64,000 bases of DNA from Flavobacterium jejuense (GTDB taxonomy: Bacteria > Bacteroidota > Bacteroidia > Flavobacteriales > Flavobacteriaceae): the NCBI RefSeq assembly GCF_006491595.2, contig NZ_VEVQ02000002.1, positions 248,001 through 312,000 of the forward strand, written 5' to 3'. The notes under the pieces were generated by a model. The model was not told the origin of the DNA, made no database searches, and saw only the letters and a program-made list of their open reading frames with translations. This document shows positions 8,038-20,000 of this stretch, piece after piece. Made by a program: the position numbers and the translations under genes. Numbering within the stretch: position 1 is the stretch's first letter; each line of letters starts with the position of its first letter.

Positions 8038-11000
8038 ATGAAAAAATTTATTTTACTTATTATGATTATTTTTACAACGCAATTTTCTTTTGCGCAAGTA
8101 AAAATAATCAATGGTACAGTGACAGACCTTGGAGGTATACCACTACCATCTGCTAATATTATTATTAAAGGTACAACTAGAGGAACAGATTCAGATTTTG
8201 ATGGAAAATTCTCTATTGAAGCTAAAGTTGGAGAAACTTTAATGATTTCCTACATTGGATATGAAACGCAAAGTATTTTAATTGGTACGGAAACTATTAT
8301 TAAAATACAGCTTAAAGAATCAAGTACTACTAATTTAAAAGAAGTTATTGTTACTTCTTTAGGAATAAAGAAGACTAGGAGATCATTAACTTATGCTGCT
8401 CAAGAAATAAAAGCTGAAGAACTTACTAGGGTAAGAGATGTAAATATTGTTAATACAATTGCAGGTAAAGTAGCTGGTGTAACAGTTACAAAAAGTGCAG
8501 GTGGAACAGGTGGATCTACAAAAGTAATCATTCGTGGGAATTCTTCCGTGAGTAATAATCAACCCTTATATGTAATTGATGGTATTCCTATGTTAAATTC
8601 AGGTTCAGGTCAGCCTAATGATACATTTGGTAGTTTAGCTGGTGGAAATAAAGATGGTGGTGACGTAATATCTTTAATTAATCCAGATGATTATGATGGA
8701 ATGACTGTGCTTAAAGGAGCAGCAGCTTCTGTTTTATATGGTAGTCAGGGTGCTAATGGTGTAATATTACTTTCCTCTAAAAAAGGAAAAATTGGTAAAG
8801 TAAATGTAACAGCATCATCAGTAACAACTTTTGAAACAGCTGCTTATTTACCAGAATTTCAAACGGATTATATAGCTTCACCAGGAGCAGATGAAAGTTG
8901 GGGAGCTGCACAAAAAACAAACAATCATGTTAAAGATTTTTTTGAAACAGCTGTTACTCAAACTACATCATTAGGCTACTCTATGGCTTCTGAAAATTCT
9001 TCAACTGCATTTTCTTTTGCTAATGTAAGTGCTTCTGGTATTATACCTGAAAATAATTTAAAGAAAAATAATTTTGGTATTCGACAAACATCAAAAATTT
9101 TCAAGGATAAACTAACTTTTGCAGCAAATGCAAATTATACTTCACAAACTATAATTAATAAACCAGTTAATGGTTTTTACTTTAATCCACTTACAGGAGT
9201 TTATTTAATGCCAAGAGGTAATGATTTTAATTATTATAAAGATAATTTTGAAATTTTTGATCCAACAAGAAATCTTATGGCTCAAAATTGGATGACTAAT
9301 AGAGATATTATGCAAAATCCATATTGGGCTATAAATAGAAATAAATCCGAAGATGAAAACCATTTTTTTAATGGAGCAATTGCTTTAACTTATAAAGCAA
9401 CAGATTGGTTGAGTATTGCATCTAGATATAGTTATAATAGAATAACAAGTTCTTTTGATAAAAAAATATATGCAACAACACAAGGAACACTTTCACATCC
9501 AAATGGAAGATATATCAATGAAGACTCATTTAGTGCACAAAGGTATGCAGATTTGATAGCTACCATTAATACAAAAATTAATGAAAACTTCAGCTTTAAT
9601 GCTAATATTGGTACAAGTATAACTAATACATTAATTAATCAAAGAACAAGCTTAGATTCAGGAATTAGCGCAGGTTTACAATATGCTAATTGGTTTACTT
9701 TACATAATTTCAATAATAATAATGGAAATTATCAAACAATAGATTCTAAAAAAGAGATTCAATCGGTATTTGCAGCAACAACTTTTGGTTATAAAGACAG
9801 ACTTTTTTTAGATCTTGCAGGAAGAAATGATTGGTCATCTACTTTAGTAAATTCAGATAATATTGGTTTTTTCTATCCTTCAGTTGGATTAACAGGAATA
9901 TTAACTGAAATGGTTGAGATGCCAGAATTTATAAATTTCGGAAAAGTCCGTGCCACCTTTGCTCAAGTAGGAAACGATATATACCCATTTATTACTTCTC
10001 AAACTTATTATTATAATACTGGAATTAGTGATCCTAGACCAAATGCAGGACCAAAAACAGGAACTACTTTAAAGCCAGAATTAAAATCTGAATATGAATT
10101 TGGTACAGAATGGAGAATGTTTAATAATAGATTAAATTTTGAAATTTCATACTATAGTTCGGAGACTAAGAATCAATATTTGCAAGTATTAGCACCAGTT
10201 GGTAATAGAGAAGGAGTTATTTATTATGGATTCAATGCTGGAAATATAGAAAACAAAGGTATTGAAGCAATTATTAAAGGTGGAATTATAAGAAATGAAA
10301 AATTCTCTTGGGACACTACTATTAATTTTTCAAAAAATAAAAATAGAGTAAATGGAATTCCAACTGAACTTGGTGGTAGATTAAACTTGACAGAGGCAGG
10401 TGTAAATAGTTATAGATACGCTTTGATTGAAGGAAGACCTTTTGGTGTTATAGAAGGAATAAATTTTAAAAAGGACGATCAAGGAAGGATATTATTAAAT
10501 GATGACGGAACATTTCAGAGAACAGATTTTGAAGAAGTTGGTAATTCAAATCCAGATTTTATGTTAGGTTTTTCAAATACATTTAAATTAGGGTCTTTTA
10601 CAGCAAATGTGTTGTTAGACGGTCGTTTTGGTGGTGATGTAATGAGTTTGACACAGGCTCAAAATGATGCTTTTGGAGTTTCAAAAGCCTCTGGAGATGC
10701 TAGAAATGCAGGAGGAGTAGCAATAAATGGAGTAAGAGCAAGCGATGGTGTTCCAGTAACTAGTGTAGATGCTCAATCTTATTATACTCAAGTTGGAGGA
10801 AGAGCAGGAATCTCGGGAGAATATGTATATGATGCAACAAATGTTAGTGTTAGAGAGGTGTCTATTGGATATAATATAAATCCCAAATTATTTCCTTTTA
10901 TTGAAAAAGCAAGTGTTTCTCTAATTGCAAGAAATCTATTCTTTATTTATAAAGACGCTCCTTTTGATCCTAATATTGCATTAAGCACAGGTGAAGGATT

Positions 11001-11070
11001 GCAAGGTGTTGATATTTATGGTTTACCTTCTACAAGAAGTATAGGACTTAATTTAAATATAACTTTCTAA
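8038..11070 (+). CDS. SusC-type TonB-linked outer-membrane transporter (chitooligosaccharides)
   Basis: The 1010-aa product has a signal peptide (1-20, SFAQ), a carboxypeptidase-D-like N-terminal domain (about 23-95, VNGTVTD-like start then ISYIGYE), a TonB plug (about 115-235, with IRGNSSV and [20 protein letters not shown]) and a long beta-barrel ending LNLNITF. Size and order are normal for SusC. It begins an operon with SusD 10 bp downstream. Its neighbours (NagB, GH20, ChiA) indicate that the cargo is chitin oligomers. Its promoter region carries the 21-bp direct repeats. Confidence 0.92.
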   Translation: MKKFILLIMIIFTTQFSFAQVKIINGTVTDLGGIPLPSANIIIKGTTRGTDSDFDGKFSIEAKVGETLMISYIGYETQSILIGTETIIKIQLKESSTTNLKEVIVTSLGIKKTRRSLTYAAQEIKAEELTRVRDVNIVNTIAGKVAGVTVTKSAGGTGGSTKVIIRGNSSVSNNQPLYVIDGIPMLNSGSGQPNDTFGSLAGGNKDGGDVISLINPDDYDGMTVLKGAAASVLYGSQGANGVILLSSKKGKIGKVNVTASSVTTFETAAYLPEFQTDYIASPGADESWGAAQKTNNHVKDFFETAVTQTTSLGYSMASENSSTAFSFANVSASGIIPENNLKKNNFGIRQTSKIFKDKLTFAANANYTSQTIINKPVNGFYFNPLTGVYLMPRGNDFNYYKDNFEIFDPTRNLMAQNWMTNRDIMQNPYWAINRNKSEDENHFFNGAIALTYKATDWLSIASRYSYNRITSSFDKKIYATTQGTLSHPNGRYINEDSFSAQRYADLIATINTKINENFSFNANIGTSITNTLINQRTSLDSGISAGLQYANWFTLHNFNNNNGNYQTIDSKKEIQSVFAATTFGYKDRLFLDLAGRNDWSSTLVNSDNIGFFYPSVGLTGILTEMVEMPEFINFGKVRATFAQVGNDIYPFITSQTYYYNTGISDPRPNAGPKTGTTLKPELKSEYEFGTEWRMFNNRLNFEISYYSSETKNQYLQVLAPVGNREGVIYYGFNAGNIENKGIEAIIKGGIIRNEKFSWDTTINFSKNKNRVNGIPTELGGRLNLTEAGVNSYRYALIEGRPFGVIEGINFKKDDQGRILLNDDGTFQRTDFEEVGNSNPDFMLGFSNTFKLGSFTANVLLDGRFGGDVMSLTQAQNDAFGVSKASGDARNAGGVAINGVRASDGVPVTSVDAQSYYTQVGGRAGISGEYVYDATNVSVREVSIGYNINPKLFPFIEKASVSLIARNLFFIYKDAPFDPNIALSTGEGLQGVDIYGLPSTRSIGLNLNITF

Positions 11071-11080
11071 ACAAAACAAA

Positions 11081-12661
11081 ATGAAACTTTATAATATAAA
11101 AAAAACAACTATAATTATTTCGCTTCTTATTATAGTAAGTTGTACAGATAATTTTGAAGAGATTAATACGAATCCTAATGGCATAACACCTGAACTTTTT
11201 GAACAAGATTTTAATCATATTAAAGGAGGATTTGCTCCTATGTTTAATAATATTCAAGTACTAACACCAGAATGGGTCTATCAACTGCAACAAGGACTAA
11301 ATTGTGATATTTGGTCTGGTTATATGGCAACTCCAACTCCATTTGCAGGTGGTGTTAATAATACTACATACTCATTAGTTGACGGTTGGAATGGATTTAT
11401 TTGGGATTATGCTTATAGAAATGTTATGTTTAACGCTTATGATATTGCTAATAAAACCAAGGATAAATATGATCAATTTTATGCGCTATCTCTAATTTTA
11501 AAAGTTGAAGGAATGCATAGAGTCACAGATACTTTTGGTCCAATAATTTATTCTGATTTTGGTTCGCAAGCAAGCATAATAGAATATGATTCTCAAGAGG
11601 ATGTTTATAATTTAATGTTTGAAGAGCTAGATTTTGCAGTTGCAGAATTGACAACTAGATATAATGCTGGTGAAGAATCAACATTTGTTTCAACAGACTT
11701 ATCAGGATATAATGGTGATTATAAAGCTTGGGTAAAATTTGCAAATACATTGCGTTTAAGATTAGCAATGAGAATTGTTAAAGTTAATCCAGTTTTAGCA
11801 AAACTAGAAGCAGAAAAAGCAATTGCTCATGAATTTGGTGTAATGACTGTAAATGAAGATCTTTTTAAAATTGTATCACCAGTGTATACAAATCCAATTG
11901 CAACAATAAGTAATTCATGGTTAGACATTAGAATGTCTGCAGATATGGAATCTATTTTAAGAGGTTATGAAGATCCAAGAATAGCATCATATTTTAACAT
12001 TTCTTCTCAATTTCTAGGAGAGTATAAAGGGGTACGAACAGGTATAGAATTAATAGCAAAAGCTGATCATCAAGATTTTTCTGGAATAGGCGAGGTTGTT
12101 AGTTCAAATGAAATTGTTTTAATGACTACCGCAGAAGCTTATTTTTTAAGAGCAGAAGGAGCTTTAAGAGGATGGAATATGGGAGGAATAGCTCAAGATT
12201 TCTATGAGCAAGGTATAGAAATGTCTTTTAATCAGAGAGGAGTTTCAGGTGCAGCAGCTTATAAAGTAGATAATGTAAAAACACCTATTGCTTATGTAGA
12301 TCCTAATTTTTCTGTAAACAATTCAGCTCCAGTTAATAATGTAACTATAGCTTGGAATGATTCGGATTCTAATGAAATTAAGTTGCAAAAAATAATTACT
12401 CAAAAATGGATAGGTGGTTTTCCTGAAGGACAAGAAGCTTGGTCAGATTACAGAAGAACGGGATATCCAAAACTTTTTCCTGTATTAGTAAACTATAGCG
12501 GTGGTACTATTACAACTCAGTTTGGACCAAGAAGAATCAATTTTGTACAATCTGAAAGAACGAATAATCCTGGTGGTGTAGCAAGTGGAGTTTCAAAATT
12601 GGGTGGACCAGATAATGGAGGAACAAGAATATGGTGGGATACTACAGGTCCTAATTTTTAA
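11081..12661 (+). CDS. SusD/RagB-type substrate-binding lipoprotein
   Basis: The 526-aa product has a lipoprotein signal ending in IVSC, so it should be anchored at the cell surface. The next residues (DNFEEINTNPNG) and the helical body match the SusD-like family that pairs with SusC. It follows susC by 10 bp and should cap the transporter and bind chitin oligosaccharides. The C-terminal part includes the usual WIGGFPEGQEAWSDYRRT-type segment. Confidence 0.92.
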   Translation: MKLYNIKKTTIIISLLIIVSCTDNFEEINTNPNGITPELFEQDFNHIKGGFAPMFNNIQVLTPEWVYQLQQGLNCDIWSGYMATPTPFAGGVNNTTYSLVDGWNGFIWDYAYRNVMFNAYDIANKTKDKYDQFYALSLILKVEGMHRVTDTFGPIIYSDFGSQASIIEYDSQEDVYNLMFEELDFAVAELTTRYNAGEESTFVSTDLSGYNGDYKAWVKFANTLRLRLAMRIVKVNPVLAKLEAEKAIAHEFGVMTVNEDLFKIVSPVYTNPIATISNSWLDIRMSADMESILRGYEDPRIASYFNISSQFLGEYKGVRTGIELIAKADHQDFSGIGEVVSSNEIVLMTTAEAYFLRAEGALRGWNMGGIAQDFYEQGIEMSFNQRGVSGAAAYKVDNVKTPIAYVDPNFSVNNSAPVNNVTIAWNDSDSNEIKLQKIITQKWIGGFPEGQEAWSDYRRTGYPKLFPVLVNYSGGTITTQFGPRRINFVQSERTNNPGGVASGVSKLGGPDNGGTRIWWDTTGPNF

Positions 12662-12716
12662 TAAGAAGGTATAGTTTACAAGGAATATAAAAATATGTAT
12701 AATAATATTACATAAA

Positions 12717-14654
12717 ATGAAAAGTGCTGTGGAAATAAAACGGGATATTAGCTATAAAAGCGCTGGTAAATTTGAAGAAACAAGATTTGAGAAAATTCAT
12801 TGTGAAATTTTTAAAAATTCTTTTGATGCGTCTAAAATTGTAGCTCAAGAAATTGCTCAATTAATTAAAGCTAAAAAAGAGAAAGGTAAAACATGTGTAC
12901 TAGGTTTAGCTACAGGTTCTTCTCCTATAAAAGTATATGAAGAATTGGTAAGAATGCATAGAGAAGAAGGGTTGAGTTTTACTAATGTAATTACTTTTAA
13001 TTTGGATGAATATTATCCAATGAGAAAAGAGAATAAGCAAAGTTATCATTATTTCATGCATGAACATTTATTCAACCATATTGATATTAATCCAGAAAAT
13101 ATCAATATTCCAGACGGAACAATACCTATTGATGAATTGAATCAATACTGTATTGATTATGAGATGAATATTAAAAAGGCAGGTGGACTCGATTTTCAAT
13201 TACTAGGAATAGGAAGAACAGGACATGTCGGTTTCAATGAACCTGGTTCTCACATTAATTCAGGAACTAGAATAATCACACTCGATCATATTACAAGATC
13301 AGATGCATCTTCCGATTTTAATGGTATAGATAACGTTCCAAAAAGGGCTATAACAATGGGAGTTTCCACAATATTGAGATCAAAAAGAATTGTTTTGATG
13401 GCTTGGGGACAAAATAAAGCATCAATAATAAAAAGAACAATTCAGGGTGAAATTAGTTCCGAAGTACCAGCAACTTTCTTACAAAACCATACTAATGCTA
13501 CTTTTGTTTTAGATCAATCTGCAGCATTAGAATTGACTCGATTTAAAACACCATGGTTAGTTGGAGAGTGTATCTGGACTCAAGAATTGAAAAGTAAAGC
13601 CATTGTTTGGCTTTGTCAAAAAACGAAACAATCTATTTTAAAATTGACAGATAGGGATTATAATAATAACGGGATGTCAGATTTATTGGCTCAAGAAGGT
13701 TCAGCTTATCATTTGAATATTAATATGTTCAATATTTTACAGCATACAATTACAGGTTGGCCAGGTGGTAAACCGAATACTGATGATACTTATAGACCTG
13801 AAAGAGCTTATCCAGAAAAGAAAAGAGTTATTTTATTTAGTCCACATCCAGATGATGATGTAATTTCTATGGGAGGTACTTTTTCAAAATTAATTAAACA
13901 AGGTCACGATGTTCATGTTGTTTATCAAACTTCTGGAAACATAGCAGTAACAGATGAAGAAGCATTAAAATTTGCCGAAGTTTGTAACGATTTTGTAACC
14001 GAAGAAAATTGTAATATTAATTTTTCTAAAATCATCTCATTCTTAAGTTATAAAAATGAAAACCAGATAGACATATCAGATGTTAGAAAGCTTAAAGGAC
14101 TTATTAGAAGAAGAGAATCGTATGCTGCAACTAGGTATATTGGACTAAAGGATGAAAACATTCATTTTTTAGATCTTCCTTTTTATGAGACAGGTCAGAT
14201 AAAGAAAAATCCGTTAGGACAAGAAGATATAAATATTGTAAGTAATATTATTAAAAAAATAAAACCACATCAAGTATTTGCTGCTGGAGATTTAGCTGAC
14301 CCACATGGAACACATGAAGTTTGTTTGAATGCAATTTTTAAAGCAATGAAAGATTTAAAATCCCAACCTTTTATGGATGATTGTTGGTTGTGGTTGTATA
14401 GAGGAGCATGGCATGAATGGGATATTCATGATATAGATATGGCCGTTCCTTTAAGTCCAGATGAGGTACTTCTAAAAAGACATGCTATTTTATTTCACCA
14501 ATCTCAAAAAGATAGAGTAATGTTTCAAGGCAATGATTCTAGAGAATTTTGGGTTAGGGCAGAAGAAAGGAATAAAAGTACTGCTAAATTGTATGATGAA
14601 TTAGGGCTTGCAGAATATGAAGCAATAGAGGCTTTTAAAAGATTTGCCTATTAA
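12717..14654 (+). CDS. nagB: Glucosamine-6-phosphate deaminase with C-terminal PIG-L/LmbE-type deacetylase-like domain
   Basis: The 645-aa product is about 2.4 times the length of a classical NagB. Residues about 20-290 are the deaminase, with the substrate loop GLATGSSP, NLDEYY and GIGRTGHVGFNEPGS. Residues about 390-600 form a second domain with the metal-binding FSPHPDDD and a later DPHGTHE, as in PIG-L/LmbE N-deacetylases. Long two-domain NagB proteins are common in Bacteroidota. The first domain converts GlcN-6-P to Fru-6-P and ammonia. The second may act on N-acetylated sugars, which is not proven here. It lies 55 bp after susD in the same operon, is cytoplasmic, and has no signal peptide. 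Confidence 0.9.
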   Translation: MKSAVEIKRDISYKSAGKFEETRFEKIHCEIFKNSFDASKIVAQEIAQLIKAKKEKGKTCVLGLATGSSPIKVYEELVRMHREEGLSFTNVITFNLDEYYPMRKENKQSYHYFMHEHLFNHIDINPENINIPDGTIPIDELNQYCIDYEMNIKKAGGLDFQLLGIGRTGHVGFNEPGSHINSGTRIITLDHITRSDASSDFNGIDNVPKRAITMGVSTILRSKRIVLMAWGQNKASIIKRTIQGEISSEVPATFLQNHTNATFVLDQSAALELTRFKTPWLVGECIWTQELKSKAIVWLCQKTKQSILKLTDRDYNNNGMSDLLAQEGSAYHLNINMFNILQHTITGWPGGKPNTDDTYRPERAYPEKKRVILFSPHPDDDVISMGGTFSKLIKQGHDVHVVYQTSGNIAVTDEEALKFAEVCNDFVTEENCNINFSKIISFLSYKNENQIDISDVRKLKGLIRRRESYAATRYIGLKDENIHFLDLPFYETGQIKKNPLGQEDINIVSNIIKKIKPHQVFAAGDLADPHGTHEVCLNAIFKAMKDLKSQPFMDDCWLWLYRGAWHEWDIHDIDMAVPLSPDEVLLKRHAILFHQSQKDRVMFQGNDSREFWVRAEERNKSTAKLYDELGLAEYEAIEAFKRFAY

Positions 14655-14688
14655 AAAATATTTTATTTGAGTTAAGGAAGAGAAGTAT

Positions 14689-14715
14689 GAAGAGAGTGAG
14701 TTTTTCATTCTCTTC
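14689..14715 (+). terminator. Intercistronic hairpin between nagB and the GH20 gene
   Basis: GAAGAGAGTGA pairs with TCATTCTCTTC (one G-T pair), with a short loop and a T-rich tail. It may end part of the susC-susD-nagB transcripts or stabilise them. No strong promoter is visible before the GH20 gene. Confidence 0.5.
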
Positions 14716-14821
14716 TTTCTCATTTTAAACAGTATTTGGTATTTAAACCACTATAAACAACAAGACAATAAAATAAATAATTTAAATTTAAAAGTAATTG
14801 ATTAACCCAAGTAATAAAAAA

Positions 14822-16882
14822 ATGAATTTTAAAAGCGCTATAATACTGATTTTATTTTGTTTAAAGACTTTTTCTCAAACTAAAATAGAAGATCTTAACC
14901 TAATGCCTTGGCCTCAAAATATCACCTTGAATGAAGGTAGTTTTACTTTGAGTAGTAGTTTTAAAGTTACTATTTCTGGAATTGTTAATCCTAGAATTTT
15001 TGTAGGAACAACTAATTTTTTAAGAAGGTTAGATGGAAGAACGGGAATGTTTTTTAGTCAAGGTTATATAAAAGATATTAATGAAGATCCAAGTGCACAA
15101 CTACAAATTAATAGTCTTAAAAAAGGTGTTGTAGGAATAAATCAAGATGAAAGTTATAAAATTGAAATTACTTCAAATAAAATTACAATTGATGCTACTA
15201 CTGATATAGGTGTACTACATGCTTTGGAAACATTATTGCAGTTATTACAAAATAATGGAGACTCATTTTATTTTCCAAATGTTATAATTTCAGATTTTCC
15301 AGCATTTACTTGGAGAGGTTTAATGATAGATGTAGCAAGACATTTTCAACCAGTTGATGTTATAAAAAGAAATATTGATGCTATGGCAGCTGTAAAATTG
15401 AATGTTTTTCATTGGCATTTGGTAGACGATCAAGGCTGGAGAATTGAGTTAAAGAATAAAAAAAAGTTAACTGAATTAGCCTCTGATGGAAATTATTATA
15501 CACAAGAGGAAATAAAAAATATTGTAGAATATGCAGATCAAAGAGGGATATTAATTGTACCAGAAATCGACGTTCCAGGACACGCTACTGCTATTTTAAC
15601 AGCTTATCCTGAAATTGGTAGTAAATATCTAAAGGAACCCAACGAACAAAAGCAATCTCAATATAAGATTGAAAGAAATTCTGGTATTTTTAGACCAACA
15701 TTAGATCCTTCAAATCCTGAAACTTACAAGTTCTTAAGTGAAGTTTTTGATGAGGTCTGTCCACTATTTCCAGCAAAATATTTTCATATTGGAGGAGATG
15801 AAAATGAAGGAAAAGATTGGGATGCTAATCCAGTAATTCAAAAATTTAAACAAAAAAATAACCTTAAAACCAACCATGAATTGCAAAGCTATTTTACCTT
15901 AAAGTTAGTACCAATGTTAAAAAAACATAATAAAGAAATAATGGGTTGGGAAGAAATTATGAATGATAAAATGCCTAAAGGAACAATAATTCATTCATGG
16001 AAAGGTTCAAATGAAGGTTCACCAGCAGGAGAATCATTAGTAAATGCAGCAAAAGAAGGGTTTAAAACGATATTATCAAATGGTTTTTATATTGATTTAA
16101 TGCAAAGTGTAAATGATCATTATCTTTCTCCAATTATTCCAAAAGAAACAGTTTTATCTAAAGAAGAAAAAGATAGGATTTTAGGTGGTGAAGTTACAAT
16201 GTGGAGTGAGCTTGTTACTTCTAAAAATATTGATTCTAGAATTTGGCCTAGAACTGCTGCTATAGCTGAGGTATTTTGGTCTAATGAAAAGGATATTAAT
16301 TTAAAGAGTATGAAAAAGAGACTTCAATTTGTTTCCAATAGATTAGAAGAACTTGGAATCAATCATATTAAAAATAAAAAGATGATTTTGAGAAATATTA
16401 GTAATTATCAAGATGTTTCTTCATTAGTAGATTTATCAAATATTTGCGAACCTTTAAAAATTTACACAAGAAATAAAGGAGGAACAGAATATCAAACTTA
16501 CTCTCCATTTACTTTATTTGCAGATGCTTGTACTTCGGATGCTTCAGATGCTATTGATTTTAATGAAGTGGTTGATAATTATTTGCAAGACAAAAGTCCA
16601 AAGAATTTAAATAGAGTTACTGAATATTTTAAAAAGTGGATCTTTATGCATTCAGATTTAATTAAATTAAGTGAGAATGCTCCATTAATTAAGCCTATTT
16701 TGCCACTTTCTCAAAGTCTAAGTGAACTTTCTACTGAATTGTTAGCGGTTTTAGAACTGAATAAGTCAGCCGATAAGTCTTTATTTAATAAACTATTGAT
16801 TAATTGTAACTCAAGGAATCATGCTGATGTTGAATTAGTAATAGGCGATAGTTTTAAAAAAATAATAGATAATATTAATTAA
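14822..16882 (+). CDS. GH20 beta-N-acetylhexosaminidase
   Basis: The product is 686 aa from ATG 14822. An in-frame start at 14798 would add eight residues ahead of an otherwise normal signal peptide (MNFKSAIILILFCLKTFSQ), so 14822 is preferred. The N-terminal GH20b-like domain is followed by the (beta/alpha)8 domain. Its catalytic pair D326-E327 lies in HIGGDENEGKDW, and FHWHLVDDQGWR is also diagnostic. The enzyme releases terminal GlcNAc from chitooligosaccharides by substrate-assisted catalysis, probably in the periplasm after SusC import. The C-terminal 130 residues resemble no domain I recognise. It lies between nagB and chiA. Confidence 0.92.
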   Translation: MNFKSAIILILFCLKTFSQTKIEDLNLMPWPQNITLNEGSFTLSSSFKVTISGIVNPRIFVGTTNFLRRLDGRTGMFFSQGYIKDINEDPSAQLQINSLKKGVVGINQDESYKIEITSNKITIDATTDIGVLHALETLLQLLQNNGDSFYFPNVIISDFPAFTWRGLMIDVARHFQPVDVIKRNIDAMAAVKLNVFHWHLVDDQGWRIELKNKKKLTELASDGNYYTQEEIKNIVEYADQRGILIVPEIDVPGHATAILTAYPEIGSKYLKEPNEQKQSQYKIERNSGIFRPTLDPSNPETYKFLSEVFDEVCPLFPAKYFHIGGDENEGKDWDANPVIQKFKQKNNLKTNHELQSYFTLKLVPMLKKHNKEIMGWEEIMNDKMPKGTIIHSWKGSNEGSPAGESLVNAAKEGFKTILSNGFYIDLMQSVNDHYLSPIIPKETVLSKEEKDRILGGEVTMWSELVTSKNIDSRIWPRTAAIAEVFWSNEKDINLKSMKKRLQFVSNRLEELGINHIKNKKMILRNISNYQDVSSLVDLSNICEPLKIYTRNKGGTEYQTYSPFTLFADACTSDASDAIDFNEVVDNYLQDKSPKNLNRVTEYFKKWIFMHSDLIKLSENAPLIKPILPLSQSLSELSTELLAVLELNKSADKSLFNKLLINCNSRNHADVELVIGDSFKKIIDNIN

Positions 16883-16926
16883 AAATATACTTTTTTATTA
16901 AATACATAATATTGATAGATTTATGC

Positions 16927-16957
16927 TGTTTGTTTAATTTTTTATGCGTTTGGTTGA
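16927..16957 (+). promoter_or_regulatory. Paired repeat upstream of chiA, candidate LytTR operator
   Basis: TGTTTGTTTAA (16927-16937) and CGTTTGGTTGA (16947-16957) are 20 bp apart. They resemble the pair upstream of susC and are likewise followed by a T-rich stretch and, about 30 bp on, TAAATTGACA (susC has TAAATTTACA about 29 bp on). This suggests joint control of susC and chiA. Confidence 0.5.
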
Positions 16958-17053
16958 TTTATTTTTTTTAGCTGTTTTTTAGGTTGTAAATTGACATTAA
17001 TTGTAATTTTTACAAGTAACAAACAAACGATTTACTAACAAAAAACAAACAAA

Positions 17054-20000
17054 ATGATTAGAAAACTTTATTATTTGTTAAGTTTCTTATTGATTTGTCC
17101 ATTGCTAATGCAAGCACAACCAAATCATAACAAAAAGGTGATTGGTTATTATGCACAGTGGGCAATTTATGCAAGAGATTTTAATGTTTCTAAAATTGAT
17201 GGAAACAAATTAACGCATCTAATGTATGCCTTTTTTGGAACAGAATTTGACCCAGCAAATCCTCAAAGTGCAAAAATTAAGTCATTAGACACTTATGCCG
17301 ATTTTGAACACACTGAAGGAGGAGCTCCGTGGAATGCAGTTCCTAAAGGGAATTTTTATGATTTAATGCAATTAAAGCAAACTTATCCACATCTGAAAAT
17401 CTTAATATCTATTGGAGGTTGGACAAAATCACAAGATTTGCCAGGAATAGCAGCTTCACCAATAGCGAGAACTGCTTTTGCGCAAAATATGGCCAACTTT
17501 TTAACAACATATCCGTTTATTGATGGATTTGATATTGATTGGGAGTTTCCAATTGTTGGAGGAATTGATGGAACAGAAGTGATAGGCGGTATTACTCCAC
17601 CAGCTCAACCTCATACACCAAATGATCATAAGAATTTGGTGTATTTATTAAAGGAAATGCGTTCGGCTATGCCTAATAAGATAATATCTATTGCTGCAGG
17701 GAACAGTGTAGTTAATGTTCCTAATCAATTTATTGGACCTGGAAATAAAGCACAATTCGGAATGACAGACGACATCACTACCTATTGTGACTTTATTACT
17801 TTTTTTGGTTATGATTTAGGAGGTAATTGGTATGATAAAACTTGTTATAATGCACCATTGTATGGAAGCGGAAATACAAATGATCCATTAAATACTAATA
17901 ATGAATCTTTAGATCATTTAACAAATATATATTTAAATACACTAGGAATTCCTAATAATAAATTAGTAATGGGAATTCCTTTCTATGGAAAAATGTTTAA
18001 TTCAGTAGCTAATAATGGAACTATTCCATCATTACCAGGACTTTTTGTTTCAGCTCCTAGAACAACTGGAAGTTGTGTAAACCCTCAGGCACCACAAGGA
18101 ACTTGGGATAATGGTTTTTGTGAATTTACTGGAAGTATAGAATTTTGTGATATTGCTGGGAATAGTGGAACAACAGGACATCATTATCTAAATCCGTCAA
18201 ATCCAGAAAACCTTTTACCTGCTTCTTTAGGAGCTGGCTGGAATAGATATTGGGATAGCACAGCTAAAGTCCCTTATCTCTATAACGCTACAACACATCA
18301 ATTTATAACTTATGATGATAAGAAATCGATTGATGAAAAAGCAAAATATATTAATTTAAAGAATTTAGGTGGAGCTATGATTTGGGAACTTTCTCAAGAT
18401 ACTAGACCAGGAAGTCCTGAACCTGCTGCTCTATTAGGTCAAATAAACACTACTTTTTCGGGTATTACACCACCACCTCCTACAATTGTTAACGTAAAAC
18501 TTACATTTAAAGATCAATCAAATAATGCTATATCTGGTGTTTCTACAGTATTAACGAAAACTTCTGATAACTCAATAATAACTGTGGTTTCAGATGCCAA
18601 TGGAAATGTACAATTTCCAAATACTGCTACTAATTTAGCATATACTATAAGTTATAGTAAAAACTCATTTACTTTTTCACCTCAAATAATTGCTATTGCT
18701 TCAGGAAGTTTAACTTCGGATGTAACTTATAGTGTTGTTGGTTCAACACAATCTAATGTAACACATACTATCTCAGGAATTGTTAAGAATGGAACAACAG
18801 GATTGCCAGGTATTACAGTCACCTTGACAAAAAATGGTGTAACAAGTACAACTACTACTAGCAGTACAGGGAGTTATTCATTTGTAAATTTGGCTCCAAG
18901 CCAAAATTATTCCGTAGCAGCTTCAAATAGTGGTCAAACATTTTTACCAGCTTCAGCATTGTTTACTAATTTAAGTGCTAATCAAACTCAAGATTTTACA
19001 CTTCAAGTTACAAATTCAACTTATTTAATTAGTGGAACAGTAAAAGATGGTACAGTTCCAGTTGCTGGTGCAAAAGTAGATTTAGTTTTACCTTGGACAG
19101 ATAATACACACAATTGGATAAATTTATCAACCTTGACAGATGCACAAGGGAATTATCATTTTGAAAATTCAGCATTAAGTGGTTATACTACTTATTCAAG
19201 TTTGAAATTAAATGCTTGGGAAAATAATGATGTTACATATTTTCCTTCATATCCTCAAGCAAATCTTCCAACAACACCTCAAGTTTTTAATTTTAATACT
19301 CAAAATGTCGTTCAAACTACTCCAGTCGTTTCAATTACAGCACCTACAAGCACTACAGTTTCTTTAAATTTAGGAGATTCAATTAATTTTGTTTCTATTG
19401 TAGGTTTAAGTGCAAATGATGGAACAACTATCTCTACAGTTGTATTTAGTTTAGATGGTCAAAATTTAAGTGCTACAAGTTCATCAAATAATTATAGTGC
19501 TAGTTGGACACCAGTTGCTAATCAATTTTCTGGTAATCATGTTCTATCAGTAACAGCAACTGCTTCAAACGGAACAACAGCAACTAAGACATATAATTTT
19601 GCATTAAATTGTTCTGGACCAAATTGTCCTAATCAAACACATACTATCTCAGGAATTGTTAAGAATGGAACAATAGGATTGTCAGGTATTACAGTCACCT
19701 TGACAAAAAATGGTGTAACAAGTACAACTACTACTAGCAGTACAGGGAGTTATTCATTTGTAAATTTGGCTCCAAGCCAAAATTATTCCGTAGCAGCTTC
19801 AAATAGTGGTCAAACATTTTTACCAGCTTCAGCATTGTTTACTAATTTAAGTGCTAATCAAACTCAAGATTTTACACTTCAAGTTACAAATTCAACTTAT
19901 TTAATTAGTGGAACAGTAAAAGATGGTACAGTTCCAGTTGCTGGTGCAAAAGTAGATTTAGTTTTACCTTGGACAGATAATACACACAATTGGATAAATT

